NCBI GenBank assembly: GCA_948435975.1
Contig: CAOJHG010000198.1
Coordinates: 1 to 5,020 of the forward strand
Reading direction: 5' to 3'
Source: an uncultured Oscillibacter sp.
GTDB taxonomy: Bacteria > Bacillota > Clostridia > Oscillospirales > Oscillospiraceae
Length of the DNA stretch: 5,020 nt
In this document: piece after piece, positions 4,062 through 5,020 of the stretch
How positions within the stretch are numbered: the first letter of the stretch is position 1
How the letters are laid out: each line of letters begins with the position of its first letter
Program-made: the position numbers and the translations under genes
Notes under the pieces: model-generated
The model's input: only the letters and a program-made list of their open reading frames with translations
What the model was told of the DNA's origin: nothing
The model's database searches: none

Positions 4062-4090
4062 TTGCGGTTTTCGCAGGAAGTGAGTATAAT
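4062..4090 (+). promoter_or_regulatory. Probable promoter of the yitT-family gene
   Basis: A perfect -10 TATAAT (4085-4090) lies 17 bp after TTGCGG (4062-4067), which matches the -35 consensus at only three positions. The start would be near 4097, leaving about 80 nt of leader. Apart from this promoter, the 3999-4176 gap shows only a short imperfect hairpin at about 4057-4078 without a T-tract. Confidence 0.6.
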
Positions 4091-4176
4091 CATAGCCAGT
4101 TTGCCAAGGTGTCCGGCCTCTCTGATGGGGTGGGGAATGTGCAATGCGTGGAGCATGGCTCCGGGAGGAACGCGAT

Positions 4177-5020
4177 ATGATCTATAAGTCTCTGCATAAT
4201 CCGATGCTGCGGTTAGTGGCCGCTGTTGCGGGAGAGTTTCTGGTGACCCTGGCGCTGAACTTGTTCATTGTGCCGCTGAACCTGTATACGGGGGGGCTCA
4301 TGGGCGTCTGCCAATTGATTCGGACCCTGCTGCAAGATTATGGCGGCGTCAATTTCGGCGGGCAGGATATCGCCGGCGTGCTGTACTTCTTGTTTAATAT
4401 TCCGATCCTGCTGGCGGCTTACAAATCCCTGGGGCGGAATTTCGTGGCGAAGACCATGATTTGTACGGTGGCGTATTCCTTTTTCTACAGCGTGATTCCA
4501 ACGCCTTCGACTCCGATTGTGGATGATTATTTGACGGCCTGTCTGCTGGGCGGCATTCTGGTCGGCGTTGGCAGCGGAATCGTATTGACCTGCGGCAGCA
4601 GCGGCGGCGGGCTGGATATTGTGGGGCTTTGTTTGAGCAAGCGGGGCAGCAGCTTTACGGTGGGGAAGTTCTCCCTGACCTTCAATGCGTTTTTGTATGC
4701 GGCCTGCCTGATCCTGTTTGAGCCGGAAGTTGCGATTTATTCCGTGATCTATAACTTTTTTACGTCGATGGTGCTGGACCGGATGCACCAGCAGAATGTA
4801 AACGTACAGGCGCTGATTTTTACCAAATTAGGCGACGGCTCCGTAGCAAAGTTTGTGATGGAGAAGCTGGGCCGGGGCGTGACTTACTGGAACGGAACAG
4901 GCGCTTATACAAAGAAGGATATCCATGTCCTGATGGTGTGCCTGTCCAAGTACGAGATTGAAGAGCTGCTGCGGGCGGTGCATTCCATTGACCCCCATGC
5001 GTTCATTACTGTGCAGGAAC
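4177..5020 (+). CDS. YitT-family membrane protein (DUF161 + DUF2179), 3' end cut by the window
   Basis: The frame is open to the right edge and encodes 281 residues, close to the usual family length of about 280-290. Few residues should be missing. The N-terminal part is hydrophobic with about five to six membrane segments (roughly 11-33, 36-53, 64-82, 91-107, 118-138, 166-200). It contains the family features VPLNLYTGGLMG (32-43) and the glycine-rich CGSSGGGLDIVG (139-150). The C-terminal part (about 208-281) is a soluble DUF2179 domain with GRGVTYWNGTGAYTKKD (233-249). The transported substrate of the family is not known to me. The start at 4177 has GGGAGG (4163-4168) 8 nt upstream; ATG 4144 is in frame but poorly preceded. 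It is probably transcribed from its own promoter. Confidence 0.93.
   Translation, partial: MIYKSLHNPMLRLVAAVAGEFLVTLALNLFIVPLNLYTGGLMGVCQLIRTLLQDYGGVNFGGQDIAGVLYFLFNIPILLAAYKSLGRNFVAKTMICTVAYSFFYSVIPTPSTPIVDDYLTACLLGGILVGVGSGIVLTCGSSGGGLDIVGLCLSKRGSSFTVGKFSLTFNAFLYAACLILFEPEVAIYSVIYNFFTSMVLDRMHQQNVNVQALIFTKLGDGSVAKFVMEKLGRGVTYWNGTGAYTKKDIHVLMVCLSKYEIEELLRAVHSIDPHAFITVQE

Noticed and set aside
4057..4078. Hairpin TTGCG/CGCAG region as terminator of the three-gene cassette
   Set aside because: The stem is short and imperfect, there is no T-tract after it, and it overlaps the probable yitT-family promoter.
4213..4788. Minus-strand 191-aa ORF rich in Q, H and A
   Set aside because: It lies opposite the YitT membrane protein gene, and its low-complexity composition mirrors hydrophobic codons. 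No family features.
1..5020. CRISPR array, insertion sequence or rRNA
   Set aside because: No regularly spaced repeats, transposase motifs, terminal inverted repeats or rRNA-like stretches were seen.

Overview
The window looks like chromosomal sequence from a moderately GC-rich Gram-positive anaerobe of the Bacillota, probably a gut Oscillospiraceae-type clostridium. This is inferred from strong AGGAGG-type ribosome binding sites, TTGACA/TATAAT-type promoters, a CIRCE (HrcA) operator, a YitT-family membrane protein, and the character of the proteins. It was read by eye; no database search was possible.

Left part (1-432): a slightly AT-richer stretch holds two tiny overlapping ORFs with their own ribosome binding site and a possible promoter. 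A tRNA-Val(GAC) gene follows on the minus strand, with its own promoter and terminator. The tRNA 3' end faces the small ORFs, so this may be an old integration site.

Next (440-1970): two monocistronic plus-strand genes. The first encodes a short-chain dehydrogenase of FabG fold. Its SSIWG..GASCEV segment resembles the YmfI-type reductases that finish elongation factor P modification. Its promoter is back to back with that of the tRNA. The second encodes a small heat-shock protein (Hsp20) whose promoter is covered by a CIRCE operator, so HrcA control is very likely. A strong hairpin ends this unit and probably also the convergent gene.

Middle (1970-2967): a minus-strand LexA/CI-like repressor with an N-terminal HTH and a C-terminal S24 autoprotease domain. 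Its upstream region has two consensus-like divergent promoters and two copies of a perfect 13-bp palindrome (ACAAGA-W-TCTTGT) that are very likely its operators. The plus-strand promoter has no gene immediately after it. It points into a minus-strand tRNA-Thr/tRNA-Tyr operon and, beyond that, a three-gene cassette.

Right part (2917-5020): the tRNA-Thr(TGT)-tRNA-Tyr(GTA) operon has an A-tract (UP-like) promoter and a terminator. Then comes a tightly overlapping plus-strand cassette: a five-cysteine zinc-finger-like protein of 65 aa, a helical protein of 77 aa, and a sigma-region-4-like HTH protein of 98 aa. Last is a YitT-family membrane protein gene that runs off the right edge. The most interesting possibility is that the autocleaving repressor, the orphan divergent promoter and the sigma-4-like cassette form one stress-responsive module. 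The antisense path through the tRNAs makes this a hypothesis only.
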